The position numbers were made by a program, and so were the translations under genes. The notes beneath the pieces are model-generated. The model did no database searches. It was not told where the DNA came from and saw nothing but the letters and a program-made list of their open reading frames with translations. From positions 3,453,748 to 3,517,747 of the forward strand of contig JAJEKV010000101.1 of assembly GCA_021234155.1 (NCBI GenBank): a stretch of DNA of 64,000 bases, in the 5' to 3' direction. The stretch is from Isoetes taiwanensis (lineage: Eukaryota; Streptophyta; Lycopodiopsida; Isoetales; Isoetaceae). The number at the start of each line of letters is the position of its first letter. Position 1 is the first letter of the stretch. Shown one piece after another: positions 41,094 to 56,697 of this stretch.

Positions 41094-43246
41094 ACACATA
41101 GAGAGGAATTTGAAGAGGAATTTGCAGTTAGTAGGAAAACAACCTAAATCTTTGGGGCATGATGTAACGTTGTGCAGATTAAGATAGAAAAGTGTTGGCC
41201 CAAGTTCAATGACGTGAGCATGATAGCATGGATTTTCACCTTTCTTGCATCATGTTCGTTATCTCCTTCACAGTCCTGGTTTTTTATATCTGCAAATTAA
41301 AATGGCAAAGCATTGGCCAAGTTCCAGGATGTCAGCTTAAAGGCATGATAGTATGGATTTTCATCTTTCTTGCATCATGTTCGTTGGCTAGTTCACAGTC
41401 CTGCTTTTTATATCCGAGCAGTAATTGTTTTCTGCAAGTGAATATGAGTGTGTCCTAATTTTTGCTTCCTTCTAGTCATAGATAATAGTGAACTGCCTTT
41501 GTGTGCCAATAACACTATGAACATAATCTGCAAATGCCTTTAATACCATTGAAACCTCTGTGAGATGAAGCTGAAAGGCCTTTATAGCTCAAGCTCTCTT
41601 TGTCCATTCAAGAGAAACCTCCATGCTATGAGAGTTTGCAATGGGTGCCTCCAGGTTTGACAGTGGTGGAATTGCATGGCCAGCTCCAGTGGGCTCTTGA
41701 GAACAAATTCTCAAGGTAATAGGATGTTGCGATGAAAATATTACCCTTTAAAAGGGGCAAGATGAGAAGTGGCCATAGTATGAACAAAAATTTATTGCCT
41801 ACATGCATAGGCATTCTTCAACAAATAAAAGGTCATACCCATGGAAATTCATTGCCCCTGCATGCAAAGCCACTCTCACCGAATAAAGGTTTTCCGATCA
41901 TACCTTCACTGTATATCATGTTATTATTCACCCAAACATAAGGACGTCTGTAAATTTCTTCTGTTGCTAAATAAACTGCAAGGACATGTGCAGAATGAAT
42001 ATGGATTTGCTGCAATGGGATTAGCATCTGGATTTACACGATTAGCATTTGAATGTCATGATTGCTGCTTGAACATGGCAGAGATATGCCTTTCTCTAGA
42101 TCCTCCATTCTCACATTTGAGAATAACCAAGAATGACCTTGACTGAGAAAGGTCTCTTCAAAAAAGCTCACATCCTTGCATTCTACAAAATTTTTAAGCT
42201 CGTAGAAAAACCAATAAATTGAAGTACTGCCTTTGGACCCTTGGTACTAATAAAGCCTTAACAGACCATAATTATCCAGTTCAAATAGTCTAAGGTAGCT
42301 TAAGGAACCCTGGGATCATCATATTCTCTTCTGAATACTATTTATCTAGCAATGAGCAGGACTTGCAATTGAAGCAAGCCATGAATTGAAAAGTGGAGTT
42401 ATTGATGGCTTTCTTCTTACAAGATCATTGATAACTAAGGTCTAGCCCAAAAAACGGGAGGAAATGAGCCCGGCAATAACTAGTCACAATAATTAGCAAA
42501 TCATTCAATTTCCCTAAACACAACTGCAAACCATCACCTTAAATAACATGAGATAAGCTCCAAAATATGCAAGTCCTGGCAGCACGTCTCCTTCGATTCC
42601 TAGGGCCTGCAAAAACCACGAGGATCACGGGCCTGCATAAAAAAGAAAGTGCGGATGTGAACATTCCAAGAGTATTGCCCTGGATGGAACTCTAAAGATT
42701 ATTTCAAGCAAAATCACATTGCACAAATTAGTAAAGTGATCACTTTAAATAACATGCAGGCAAGCTCTAGAATATGCACAGCTTAGCAGCATTTCCCCTT
42801 TAGAACGTGTATCGTCAAACAGTTGGAATACTAGATTAAATATGCTAGCTTAGGGGCATCTCAATTTGATGCAAAACCCTGGATACCTTACAAAGGATGG
42901 TTTCTTCGCCCATATAGTAATGCACAGCATATGCAACCAATTTTAATAACATGCTGTCAATCCTCCACATGCTGCTATTACATGCAACAAAACGAATTTA
43001 AGGGGCATATAGTATTTGCGCATAAAATCACCATACTCTTCCATTTCGTGCCAAGATCGGCCAGCAAAGAATTAGGTTCAATAAGAACTCATCAAGAAGA
43101 AAAAAATAATGCTTGCCTTTTTTTTCCCTTTTCCCTTTTGCGTTTCTTTTCATTTCCTTTGCCCTTTTCCTTGCTTGTTTAAAAGAAGCAGAGTGGTGAG
43201 AAGCAGAAGCAGAAGAGAGTGTTGAGAGAAGCAGAGGCAGTAGAGA

Positions 43247-45232
<1,986 letters not shown>

Positions 45233-46505
45233 ATATCTTGAGACATTCAAAATTCATGGTCACGACAAATGTAACAAATACTTGTAGATATGGAAATAGC
45301 AATATGAGATGTATATTAGCTTATGCTTATTATCTGGTTTTCACACCACTTGTCTTAGCTTTCAACTTTTCTAATAACTTTTAAAATTTTGCACACGTTC
45401 TACATGTTAGACATGCATTTACAAGACTTTGCTTGCATGAAACAAAAGAAAAGAAGAAGTGGTAATGAATGAAGGTGGAAGATGGACGTCAAAATTGACC
45501 AAAGTAACAAAATAAACTTGTCACTAACAATTCTTGCAACCCAATGTCTTTCTTTGCTGACTGCAAGAAATATATGAATTTGGAGCTTGGAAAACATCGC
45601 TTTGATCAATTTTCTTCAATTAGATCCACACTATGCCTCTGGTTACTTTATCGGGCATGCATTCTGATGCTTTCATGCTGGATGGTAAGACTTGTCCCGG
45701 CAAACATAGATGGAACTTTGGCCAATGTTGCTTACAAAAATGCATTGGCAAAGAAAGAGATCATAGAAAGGGTATAAATTGTAGTCTTGAATATCAAATT
45801 GAAATGCACATCTACGCTTTTAAAGGTTTGCAAATTCTTGTAAACAACCATCTCTAATCATAAGACAAGAAGGAGGCGTACCGTTGTTAGTTATATTTTG
45901 CAGAAAGTGTTTCTCATTCAAGTTTCAAAAATGCCTAGATGCCAAGTAAGATACAATGGCCTTCAAAATTGAAGGTGGAAGATGGACCTCGAAATTGTCC
46001 AAAGTAACAAAATAAACTTGTCACTAACAAGTCTTGCAACCCAATAGCATTGGTTGGATGTCTCTAGTTTGTTGACCGCAAGAAATATATGAATTTGAAG
46101 CTTGGAAAACATTGCTTTATCAATTTTCTTCAATTAGGTCCACACTGCTTCTGGTTATGTTATCGGGCATGCATTCTGATGCTTGCATGCTGGATGGTAA
46201 GACTTTTCTGGGCAAACATAGATGGAACTTTGGCCAATGTTCCTTACAAAAATGCATTGGCAAAGAAACAGATCATAGAATCATAGAAAGGGTATAAATT
46301 GTAGTCTTGAAATATTCAATTGAAATGCACATCTTAAAGAGTAAGTACACGCTTTTAAAGGTTTGCAAATTCTTGTAAACAACCATCTCTAATCATAAGA
46401 CAAGCAGGAGACGTGCCATTGTTAGTTGTATTTTGCAGAAAGGGCTTCTCATTCAAGTTCCAAAAGTGCCTAGATGTCAAGTAAGATACAATGGCCTTCA
46501 AAATT

Positions 46506-47960
46506 GATTTCAACAAGTCGATTCAAGTGCTTCTTGTTGGTGTTAATGATGGCAAACGTAGTCTGATAGATACTCTATATGAATCTGTTTGTCACTATTG
46601 TTAACATCTCCACTCATCTGTATATTATAATGTTAACTCATGTGTCATGGATCACGCCCTAAAACTTTGGACGGCCCAGATTTACTTGAATTTTTTTTTG
46701 ATGCCTTAGATTTACTTGAAAAAGTTGGTCGATACTTTTCTTTCTTAAGTTTTCCACGTTTTAAGGCTTCTACAGCCGCCATTGGCAGGATATGACAGGA
46801 TAGCAATGGAGCAGTTGTGGAAATAGGGTGCGGAAGGAAGCCGTTTTCCAGTTTCACAAATTTGTAAAGTTCGTGAGTTACTTTAGAAAGCATCTTCACA
46901 AAGCAAGCTTCTTTATATCCTATGAAGTTTTCTTCTCTTTTGCAATGCGTGGCTTGGTGGTTGGATTTGCTACATCTAATTTAGACAACAAAAATAACCC
47001 AAATAATCTGTCATTTCTGTGTTGATTCCCTTGCTCCAGATGTCCAAATCTAGCGCTCCATCCTCCTAGATGTCTCTAGGTTTGATCCTATCTCCCTCGC
47101 CTTGCGATTTGCATTATTTTCGATCTTCTTTATGATAACTCCGGGCATTGGCACAAAAGCTGTCATTGTTTATTATGATACCGCATGATTGGGTTGGAAT
47201 GAAGACCCACAAAAAGTAAAGAATTATATAATTTAGATACAGAAACATGTGCTCTTATTCACATGCACATGGCAAAGAGATTTCTTTGCTTCTAATATGA
47301 TGCCAAACCAAGCCTAGTTCTCTTCATTTGGGAGGATGGAGCCCCTAAAAAACCGCTTTTTATCGTTGCTTTTACCTCGTTGTATATGATAAATGATTTA
47401 ATGACAAATGGAGTTCTGTTGGAATCTGCATGTTATAGCGCTCTGGCCATGGGATGCACATGATGTTGTGCTTTATTATTTATGTTTCATTATCTTCTAT
47501 TCTATCTCTCTCTCTTTCTCTTAAATATAGTCAATGTGTGCGCTCCGATTATTTTGTACTTTGGTACTTTTACAATGTTGGACTAGCAAGGAAATTGCAA
47601 TTTCTGAGTTCCTCCAAGGTATTAGTTTGCGAATGCTTCTTAAAAAGGCAGTAGAAGCCCATAACTATATGCTTTATAATGTCTGCATGTATTCATTGGT
47701 TAAAGTTTTCTATATGCTTTCTAATCTTTCCATGTCTTCATTGGTTAAAGTCTACCATCAGGTTCTTCTATTGATGAAATCGTTTTAGAGAATTGGCATG
47801 TCATAAATTCTTTTACTTTTTTGCACGTAAATGCAGCATTGACTATGCCTTCATTGTAGCTTGCTTTTAATTTTCTCTCTTCTACTTCAGTATTGTGCAA
47901 GTGGTTCATTTAGAAGAAAAGCAAGCCTTTTTTTTAAGGTGCATGCTAAGTGAGGTGAGT
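46506..47960 (+). repeat. Third module, unit 3
   Basis: Counterpart of 12190-13650 with both Helitron sites empty (the A|T at about 46616 and the TATAA|T downstream). No gene seen. Confidence 0.65.
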
Positions 47961-48260
47961 TTTATCATCTGCAAAACACGAACGATGCAAGAGATCTTGC
48001 AATTTATCTTTCTCACTTTTCTCTTCGCATGCGCTTTCTAGGTATCCTAAACATTGCAAAACATGTCCAGCAGAAACCATTAAGCTTGAATAATGTAAAC
48101 ATTTTGAATAATGTGGACAATTTGAGATTATGTAAACTTCATTAAACTTATTTGCTTACATTGATCCTTCATATGCTCTTGCTTACATAGCTAAAAGAAA
48201 GAGCAAAGCTATCAATCACTTTTACTATCTAAGTATCACTTTCACTTTTACTATCACTTC

Positions 48261-48513
48261 CACTCTGAGCTGTAAATATCTTGAGACATTCAAAATTCAT
48301 GGTCACGAGTAATGACACAAATACCTGTAGATATGGAAATAGTAATATGAGATGTATATTAGCTTATGCTTATTATCTAGTTTGTTCAAACCACTTTTCT
48401 TAGCTTTCAACTTTTCTAATAACTTCTAAACATTTTGCACACTCTTTATAAAAATTTGTCCAGCATGTTCAACATGCATTTACAACACTTTGCTTGCATG
48501 AAACAAAAGAAAA
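48261..48513 (+). pseudogene. Detached BiP 3' end, unit 3 tail
   Basis: Starts with the codons for His-Ser-Glu-Leu and stop and continues through ~240 bases of BiP 3' flank, diverged from the flank at 45233-45470. It confirms that the unit 1 counterpart at 13976 derives from a BiP end. HSEL here shows that the unusual C-terminus predates this duplication. Confidence 0.8.
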
Positions 48514-48980
48514 GAATTATCTTCTTATCATTATACGAAGATAAATTCAATTGTCAAAACCAGATAGACAGCATTAGAGCGAGGAAAAAGGAGACAAACT
48601 AAAAGAAAGCCACATCTGGGCATCTCCACTAAAACAAATAACTAGAATACAAAGCTATCCTTTGAAAGTGTAACCATTATAGCCGGGATTAAAAAACCTC
48701 GTCCTTTTGGGTTTTCGAGGAAAAACCCTGATGATAATAGAAACACTAAACAAAGATCTTTATCTGAACACAACTAAGTATAACAAGGCTTAAATAAGCC
48801 GATAATGCTGCTTGAGAAAAGCTGGTAGTCATGACTCTCTGATCCGTGTATACACCAATACTTGAATCTCCAGAAGCTCACGAACTAACAACCTGCACAT
48901 GCCGTGAGGCTAATACATCAACCATATAGCCTAGCATGGAGCTCACAATCTGCAACCATCCTCTGACAACCATCAAACTA

Positions 48981-49092
48981 GGCACGAGGGCCTCTCACAA
49001 CCAATAATACTAGGCACGAGGGCCTTCAATCTCACAACCAACCACTGGCACGAGGGCCACAAAACTCACAAACCTCCACTGGCACAAGGGCC
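48981..49092 (+). repeat. 32-34 bp minisatellite with GGCACGAGGGCC core, unit 3
   Basis: Four-core block matching 14798-14909, again with the last core reading GGCACAAGGGCC. Confidence 0.85.
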
Positions 49093-50644
49093 ACCATACA
49101 CAAACATCTATATGCAAAGGGGTCACAAAACCATAATCAATACTTGTCACAAGAAGCATAAAGGTCTTTCATAAATAAGCATATTAGCGGGATGGTTGAA
49201 GGGGTGGGTGGGTGGTGGTACAGGGTCAAGAAAGCAAGGAAGCATAATGCAGATGTGCAATACAATGCTAGAATACAAAGTTGTCACTATGTTTCCTCCA
49301 AACAAGAGCCTGCCACAATACACATTAACCATGATGCTAATGCTGCTCGAACCATAAATCTTCACCAAAACATAAGATGCACCACAACATGCAAGCCACA
49401 CATTAGCCACATGCTAATGCTGCTAATGTCTGCATGTATTCTTTGGTTAAAGTCTTCTATATGCTTTCTAATCTTTGCATGTCTTTATTGGTTAAAGTCT
49501 ACCATCAGGTTCTCCTATTGATGAAATCGTTTCAGAGAATTGGCATGTCATAAATTCTTTTACTTTTTTGCACGTAAATGCAGCATTGACTATGCCTTCA
49601 TTGTAGCTTGCTTTTAATTTTCTCTCTTCTACTTCAGTATTGTGCAAGTGGTTCATTTAGAAGAAAAGCAAGCTAAGTTAGGTGAGTTTTATCATCTGCA
49701 AAACATAAACGATGCAAGAAATCTTGCAATTTATCTTTCTCACTTTTATCTTCGCATGCGCTTTCTAGGTAGCCTTTTTTTAAGAATAGAATAGAATAGA
49801 ATTGGATTTTTATTGTCCAGGGAGACCAATTGGCCAAACATAGATGGAACTTTGGCCAATGTTGCAAACATAGATGGAACTTTGGCCAATGTTGCTTACA
49901 AAAATGCATTGGGAAAGAAAGAATAGAATAGTTTTTTTTATCGTATAGAAAGGGTATAAATTGTAGTCTTGAATATTAAATTGAAATACGCTTTTAAAGG
50001 TTTGCAAATTCTTGCAAACAACCATCTCTAATCATATAAGCAGGAGGCGTTTATATTTTGCAAAAAGGGATTCTCATTCAAGTTCCAAAAATGCCTAGAT
50101 GCCAAGTAAGATACAGTGGCCTTCAAAATTGAAGGTGGAAGATGGACCTCGAAATTGTCCAAAGTAACAAAATAAACTTGTCACTAACAAGTCTTGCAAC
50201 CCAATAGCATTGGTTGGATGTCTCTAGTTTGTTGACCGCAAGAAATATATGAATTTGAAGCTTGGAAAACATTGCTTTGATTAATTTTCTTCAACTAGGT
50301 CCAAACTATGCTTCTGGTTATGTTATCGGGCATGCATTCTAATGCTTGCATGCTGGATGATAAGACTTGTCCGGCAAACATAGATGGAACTTTGGCCAAT
50401 GTTCCTTACAAAAATGCATTGGCAAAGAAACAGATCATAGAAAGGGTATAAATTGTAGTCTTGAAATATTCAATTGAAATGCACATCTTAAAGAGTAAGT
50501 ACACGCTTTTAAAGGTTTGCAAATTCTTGTAAACAAATCTCTAATCATAAGACAAGCAGGAGACGTGCCATTGTTAGTTGTATTTTGCAGAAAGGGTTTC
50601 TCATTCAAGTTCCAAAAGTGCCTAGATGTCAAGTAAGATACAGT

Positions 50645-51216
50645 CATGGAATAATTTAAGGGCTAAACTTAGCTATTTGGCGATTTTTTAGCACATTTTC
50701 GAAAAAAAAATTGGCTAAAGTAAATGGAAAAAATTGGAAAAAAGATAATAATTTTAGCTTAACTTTTTTTGGGACTGCACCAGACCTGGAGCTCTTTAGC
50801 CAAATGCTAGAAAGTAAGAGAGTGAAATTTTATATTGTTTAGCTAAGCCATAGAAATATCATTCTAATTTAAAAGAAATATATGATTAGTAGTTTAGCTT
50901 CTAGCATTATAAATTAATTTAAGTCAATAGATTTTGCTAGTTAGCATTATTTTAGAATATTTTCACAAAGAAAATGACTAAAATAAGTGGAAACAATTGG
51001 AAAAAAGTATAGTAATTTGGCTTGATATTTCCGTTGGCCACACCATAGAAATTTTTGGGAAGATGTTTGGGTTAGTTTAGCTAAACGCTAGAAAGTATGA
51101 GATGAAAATATGTAGAGTTTAGCTAAACCACAGAAAGTTTGGGGATTACTATCGAAAGCAAGTTTAGCTAAAGTCATTCGGCTAATAAGAAATATGCGAT
51201 TAGTAATTTATTCCCG
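50645..51216. mobile_element. hAT-like MITE, unit 4 copy
   Basis: Left end CATGGAATAATTTA and left duplication GATACAGT (50637-50644) are intact. The right end is garbled around TTCCCGGATCTGATGG, where the other units read TTCCCTGGATACAGTGG, so the end position is approximate. Confidence 0.78.
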
Positions 51217-52453
51217 GATCTGATGGCCTTTAAAATTGATTTCAACAAGTCAATTCAAGTGCTTCTTGTTGGTGTTAATGATGGCAAACATAGTCTGATA
51301 GATACTCTATATGAATCTATTTATCACTATTGTTAACATCTCCACTCATCTTTATATTATAATGTTAACTCATGTGTCATGGATCAAGCCCTAAAACTTT
51401 TGGGCCCAGTTACTTACTTTTTTTTTTGATGCCTTAGATTTACTTGAAAAAGTTGATTGGTACTTTTCTTTCTTAAGTTTTCCACGTTTTAAGGCTGCTA
51501 CGGCCGCCATTGGCAGGATATGACAGGGTAGCAATGGAGCAGTTGTGGAAATAGGGTGCGGAAGGAAGCCGTTTTCCAGTTTCACAAATTTGTAAAATTC
51601 GTGAGTTACTTTAGAAAGCATCTTCACAAAGCAAGCTTCTTTATATCCTATGAAGTCTTCTTCTCTTTTGCAGTGCGTGGCTTGGTGGTTGGATTTGCTA
51701 CATCTAATTTAGACAACAAAAATAACCCAAATAATCTGTCATTTCTGTGTTGATTCTCTTGCTCCAGAGGTCCAAATCTAGCGCTCCATCCTCTTAGATG
51801 TCTCTAGGTTTGATCCTGTCCCCCTCGCCTTGCCACTTGCATCATGTCGTGACGCTAATACATCAACCACATAGCCTAGCATGGAGCTCACAATCTGCAA
51901 CCATCCTATTGAAAAGCACATCTTAAAGAGTAAGTACACGCTTTTAAAGGTTTGCAAATTCTTGTAAACAACCATCTCTAATCATAAGACAAGCATGAGA
52001 CGTGCCATTGTTAGTTGTATTTTGCAAAAAGGGTTTCTCATTCAAGTTCCAAAAGTGCCTAGATGTCAAGTAAGATACAGTGGCCTTCAAAATCGATTTC
52101 AACAAGTCGATTCAAGTGCTTCTTGTTGGTGTTAATGATGGCAAACATAGTCTGATAGATACTCTATATGAATCTGTTTGTCACTATTGTTAACATCTTC
52201 ACTCATCTTTATATTATAACTAGAAAAAGTGCCCAGCGTTGCTGGGCTTTTTGTCGGGCATAAAAATATTGAAATTGTATTAAAAGTGGCTTCAGGTTGA
52301 TTATATGAGGACAATCATTATCTTCTTGAAATGACAGAGACCGACGCTATCAGTCTTTAGTAATTTTTTGTTAGGAAATGGGAAAATAAATTTTGTCTAT
52401 GTCTTTTTGTGAAAGTGTCATGTAAGTAGAGAAATACAACGACAGTCTGTGCA

Positions 52454-52570
52454 CATTTGGACCGTTTATTTCATTTTGTGTTAAAACTTTCATTTGGACC
52501 GTTTATTTCATTTTGTGTTAAAACTTTCATTTGGACCGTTTATTTCATTTTGTGTTAAAACTTTCATTTG
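52454..52570 (+). repeat. 37 bp tandem repeat, 3.1 copies, inside the Helitron
   Basis: Copies start at 52454, 52491 and 52528, beginning CATTTGGACCGTTTATTTC. They are identical or nearly so, which suggests recent expansion. Confidence 0.95.
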
Positions 52571-53329
52571 TAGCTTGTTAGATCATGAGTGATGTCTTAT
52601 AACCGTGTACTTGATTTAACCCTACATGGTTCACTTTGCAGTATTGGGGATGGCACCTCAAACCTTGAACTTAATTCTACATCATTTACTATATAGATTT
52701 GACACAGAGAGCACATCATTTGGGGATACATTCACTACCTTCTAACCAAGTAGCCATTGAAGAATTATGTGTCACCTTTGGAAATGCGATCTGTCACTTG
52801 CAAAGACAATACAATGCCCCAAGTTATAAATTAAAAGATAAAGGATCAAAATGTGCAAGAATTTGGATGGTGACAAGTAATGGATATGTCAAGCTCAAGT
52901 GCATGAATCTAACAGCAGAGTGAACATGCATGGATTTATTGCTTTAAGGTTAAGGCACAAGGTGGGAGTCATTATCACAACACAAAAGTGGCAAGCAAAT
53001 ATATGGCCTCTAACAAAAGGGCAAGTGTAAATAAACTAATTCTTCTTTCCATACGCCAAAAGGGACAAAACAATAAACAATATAGAAATGTTGGACTATC
53101 CTTATTGAAAAGACAATAATAGTCATCAATAACAGCTTCAACTTTGTCCAAAGTCAAACAACAAAAAAACCAAAGAAGCCCAAGCGTTGAAAGCTCGAAT
53201 TTTTGAGTTCCTTTAAGTGTTTCTCCATTCTTGGAATAGGCCATACCTGAAAATTTAAGATACACAAACAGATCTGTAAATGCAAAATGTAGTTCATACC
53301 CTTTTTTCTTTCTGTGCTAGATCTAAAAC

Positions 53330-53581
53330 CTGCAAAAGCAATCTGCTACATAAATTTCCCCTCCATTGCAACGCTACACAATGAAATATACTGGTATCAA
53401 GGATATGCACATATGAGTGAGCTGAGAAATGCCCTTTTTTCTCTTCCAATTTTTGTCCAAACAACCATTCAATCTGGCACGCTAATTTGTCACCTTCTCC
53501 TCTAGAAATGGACACTCCAAATAACTTCCCAATTTTTTTTCCAAAACTCACAAATGCCGCTGCTGTTACAACTCCAAAACC
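53330..53581 (-). pseudogene. Exon-like captured piece in the Helitron, family unknown
   Basis: On the minus strand an open stretch of exactly 84 codons follows a TTGATTCTTAG acceptor and ends CTTTTGCAG before a GTTTTA donor, with phase 0 at both ends. The peptide starts GFGVVTAAAFVSFGKKIG and includes CQIEWLFGQKLEEKKG. I cannot assign a family. Its orientation is opposite to the IQD fragment, so if real it is a second, independent capture. Confidence 0.4.
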
Positions 53582-54735
53582 CTAAGAATCAAACCTCACC
53601 TTATGCACCAAATCCTTCCATCAGCAAATAAGAAGAATGTGAATATGAAGGCAAATGGACTTAGCAGACTACTTGTGTAAGTGTTATATTTCATGTACTA
53701 CTACAATGATATATAATTCAGTAGATATTATGTACAGCTACAATGCAATAACGAAGAACGACTAATGTTTTACCTGGAAAATAAAATGGCGAAATCATGT
53801 ACGTGGAATGCCAATGCCGAAAGCAAGCGCTTCAAAGCCAAGGTGTTGCTAGCATATAATTGCATTGTGTATGTTAACATCTGCCTCAAGCCAAAAAGTG
53901 TCAGAGAATACTCTGTGGCATGAGCTCCTTCTCTAGCACAAACAGAAAACTGATCACTTTTGAAAACTGATCACTTTGTGTCTCATGCGATGGCATAAAT
54001 GTATGATAATTTAGCTCATGGTTAGCAGGTAGTCTCAAACCTTTGGAATGATTATCTGAATCAAACCCACATATCTGCAAGGAAAGATATCTGAATCCAA
54101 AAGGTTTCTTAAAGCTAGAGGTCTGGCAGCTTGGCTTTGGCTTCATGAACTGCTGAAAACAAAATCTGAAGACATGTTTTGAAGACTTTTGCTTTTCAGA
54201 TCGAGATATGCCCTGACAATATGCATGAGAGAGTTCAGAGTTTCTACAGGTTGGGAAGAAATGCGACATCATATCATGGCCAAGACTCTGAACTGAACTC
54301 TGCTTCAACAAAATTGTCCACCATAATATGACCCATTATTTTTTAATACCCATCTTTCTCAGAGTACATGTACCTATTTCGAGCTATCTTGGCCTTTTTG
54401 GTTTGACTACAGAGATCAGTTCGGCTTGAATTACCACCGCATGCTTGTACATCAAGACAAAATAATAAGCAATAAGACCTCTGTTTTTTCCAGCAATGCA
54501 TAAATCACGCAGTACTCTAATGTATTAAACCGGCATCTTATATAAAAAAATATCAGCTTTTATATCAACAAAGCTAACATATTGCACCCGTTTGGATGAG
54601 AACCAAATCGAAGAGCATGTTTTCTCAGCATATGCTTTTATCTAGCAATAACTGGCATCAACTGCATTCCAAAGAATGATGGCTGCTTTACATTATATTT
54701 TTGACTCTCACGCTCTTTAGAATCCATATACCTAG
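53582..54735. other. Helitron interior between the two captured pieces
   Basis: A minus-strand frame of 136 codons at 53901-54311 is open but matches nothing I recognise and has no clear splice signals. The last ~300 bases before 54736 are AT-rich and end in an acceptor-like CCTAG, which fits captured intron sequence belonging to the IQD gene. Confidence 0.45.
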
Positions 54736-55887
54736 ACGGCATTGCATGCTCAAGCCCTGGTTAGAGTTCAAGCTCGGGTTCGGGTCAGAATGTCAGAGGA
54801 AGGCCAAGCAGTCCAACGCCAACTGCTTCAACTGAAGCAGCAGGAGCTTCGGAAAAAAGCTATGGTAAGACTATTTTCCAAGGTCCTCTTTCCTAGTTTC
54901 GGAACATATGCGAATAAAATTATGTTTATCTTGCAGTCAGAATGCAATTCCCAGGATGCTAAGAGTGAGAGTGTTATAAATGACAGAAATTCCAACAAGT
55001 ATTGGAACGATAGCAATTTATCAGCAGAAGAGATGCAAGCAAGAATGCAGAAAACACAAGAAGCAGCACTTAAACGCGAACGAGCATTGGGATATGCATT
55101 TTCTCACCAGGTTTCCAACACCTTTCATTTCAATTCTTGTAACTTGTGATTTATTTGTCTTGGAATCTGAAGCTTGATTATGATGCTGAATATACATAAG
55201 CTATGGAAGACGGGTGAGGAAGCTGCCAGTACGTTTATAGATTGTGATCCCGAGAAAGCACCTTGGGGATGGAGCTGGCTAGAGAGGTGGATGGCTGCAA
55301 GGCCTTGGGAAAACAGGTTAGACAGTAGTACCAATGAAGTCGAAACTCCAGTTAAAAAGAAAGAGGATGCAGCTAAGAACGTCGAAACCATTTTGGCCAG
55401 ATTAAGCACAAGCAGCAAAAGCTTAGCAGCAAATTGCTACAGCCATAACGGCACTCCAGGTTCAGCACAGATAACAAGCCAATCACCCAAAACTCCTGGA
55501 AAGCCAACACATGTTCTTGTCAAGTCTGCAAGTCCTCATGCTATTAGCAGGCTCATAGATGACCAAATGAGTGTGGCATCAAGTGCTCTGAGTACTCCTA
55601 GCATGCCCTTGGCTGCCTTACGTTATGGAAATCTGTCTAATGTAAGCTCTTTCAGAAATGATGAAAGCTCTGCCAGTGCTCACATATTGCCTAGCTACAT
55701 GGCACCAACCCAATCTGCAAAAGCTAAGGTACGCTCCCATAGCACTCCTAGACAGAGTCCTGGTACTCCAGATAAAGGTGCATTATCATCAGCAAAGAAA
55801 AGACTATCTTATCCTATCTATGAAGGCTCTGTTAGCAGTTTTGGAGCAAATATACATGTCATATTGTGCTGTAACCTTGCTATTTGA
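54736..55887 (+). pseudogene. 5'-truncated IQD (IQ67-domain) gene fragment captured by the Helitron
   Basis: IQD proteins are land-plant calmodulin-binding scaffolds of microtubules and membranes. Three exons fit: 54736-54864 (43 codons), 54937-55110 (58) and 55201-55887 (228 plus stop), with GT-AG introns of 72 and 90 bases, all phase 0, giving an unbroken 329-residue frame. Exon 1 opens with the last IQ-like segment ALVRVQARVR. Exon 2 ends RERALGYAFSHQ. Exon 3 has the family hallmark WGWSWLERWMAARPWE and the C-terminal DUF4005-like segment with PSYMAPTQSAKAKVRSHS. The N-terminal exons with most of the IQ67 calmodulin-binding region are absent, and the last ~10 residues look like read-through beyond the native sequence. 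It lies antisense to the Helitron. Confidence 0.88.
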
Positions 55888-56697
55888 GCACATAAATACT
55901 GGTCCAAACAAATGCAATAAATTTTGGATGAAAATATCACCTGCCATCATCGGATAATACAAGGCAACGTTGCTGAAAAATGTTCAAGATCTTGTCTCCA
56001 GTATGACGTTCTTTAAAGACTATAAGAGCTTGGCCTGGTGAAGGCAATACATTTTACTCAAAGAAGGAAATACATCTTGAATCCCATAGTGTCAAAGTAT
56101 ATAATAACCTAGAGCAAGAATTGAATCTCCATTTTGTTGCTGAGAACAATGCAATGAACAACGATGTGCCACTGATGATACACGACATACAACTTTTGGA
56201 AAGAGCCGTAAATGCTGGGAACCACGATCAACGTAAAGCTTGCAAATGTGTTCGATTTAAAAATGTGTTTTTTCATGCAATATATCTTTGAATTGAATTT
56301 CATGGCGCTTTTAGCCCGCATTTTTGAAAAGGGTTTTGTTCATAGACTTACTTTTGAGTAGTATTCTTCGATTCAAGCCCCTTTTCCTTGCCGGTTCAGC
56401 GGATTACTCGACCTGGGTTTTATCGTCTCCATTTCTCAGGTGCCTTGTTCTCGTTTCGCAGCCACAAAATAAAAAGCCTAAAAATCAGCCTAAATCCCTG
56501 CTCAATCTGGAAAAAAATAGTGCGTAATGGCGGAAAGAAGTGGGAAGATGCCCAGATTTGTGGGAAGAAGAGAGCCAGAACCGTCGTATAAACAAAACTG
56601 CCAAAAGCCAAAATCAAGGGACGAAAATAAGTTAAAAAATTCAATGTACAAGATTGCGCACAGACTATCATAAAACGCCTTTATTATTATATATAGA
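55888..56697. other. Helitron 5'-side interior after the IQD fragment
   Basis: About 800 bases with only short open frames on either strand. It ends in the Helitron 5' terminus on the minus strand. No gene recognised. Confidence 0.5.

Larger units (their letters stand above)
52220..56697 (-). mobile_element. Gene-carrying non-autonomous Helitron inserted in unit 4
   Basis: 4,478 bp insertion read on the minus strand. It begins TCTATATATAATAATAAAGG (56697 downwards) and ends with the hairpin GCCCAGC-AAC-GCTGGGC (52247-52231), then ACTTTTT and CTAG (52223-52220). The host base before it on that strand is A and after it is T, with no target duplication. Rejoining the flanks gives exactly the uninterrupted TATATTATAATGTTAAC of units 1-3. 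No Rep/helicase is seen. Cargo: a three-exon IQD fragment (54736-55887, plus strand), an exon-like piece (53581-53330, minus strand) and a 37 bp minisatellite. Confidence 0.94.
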
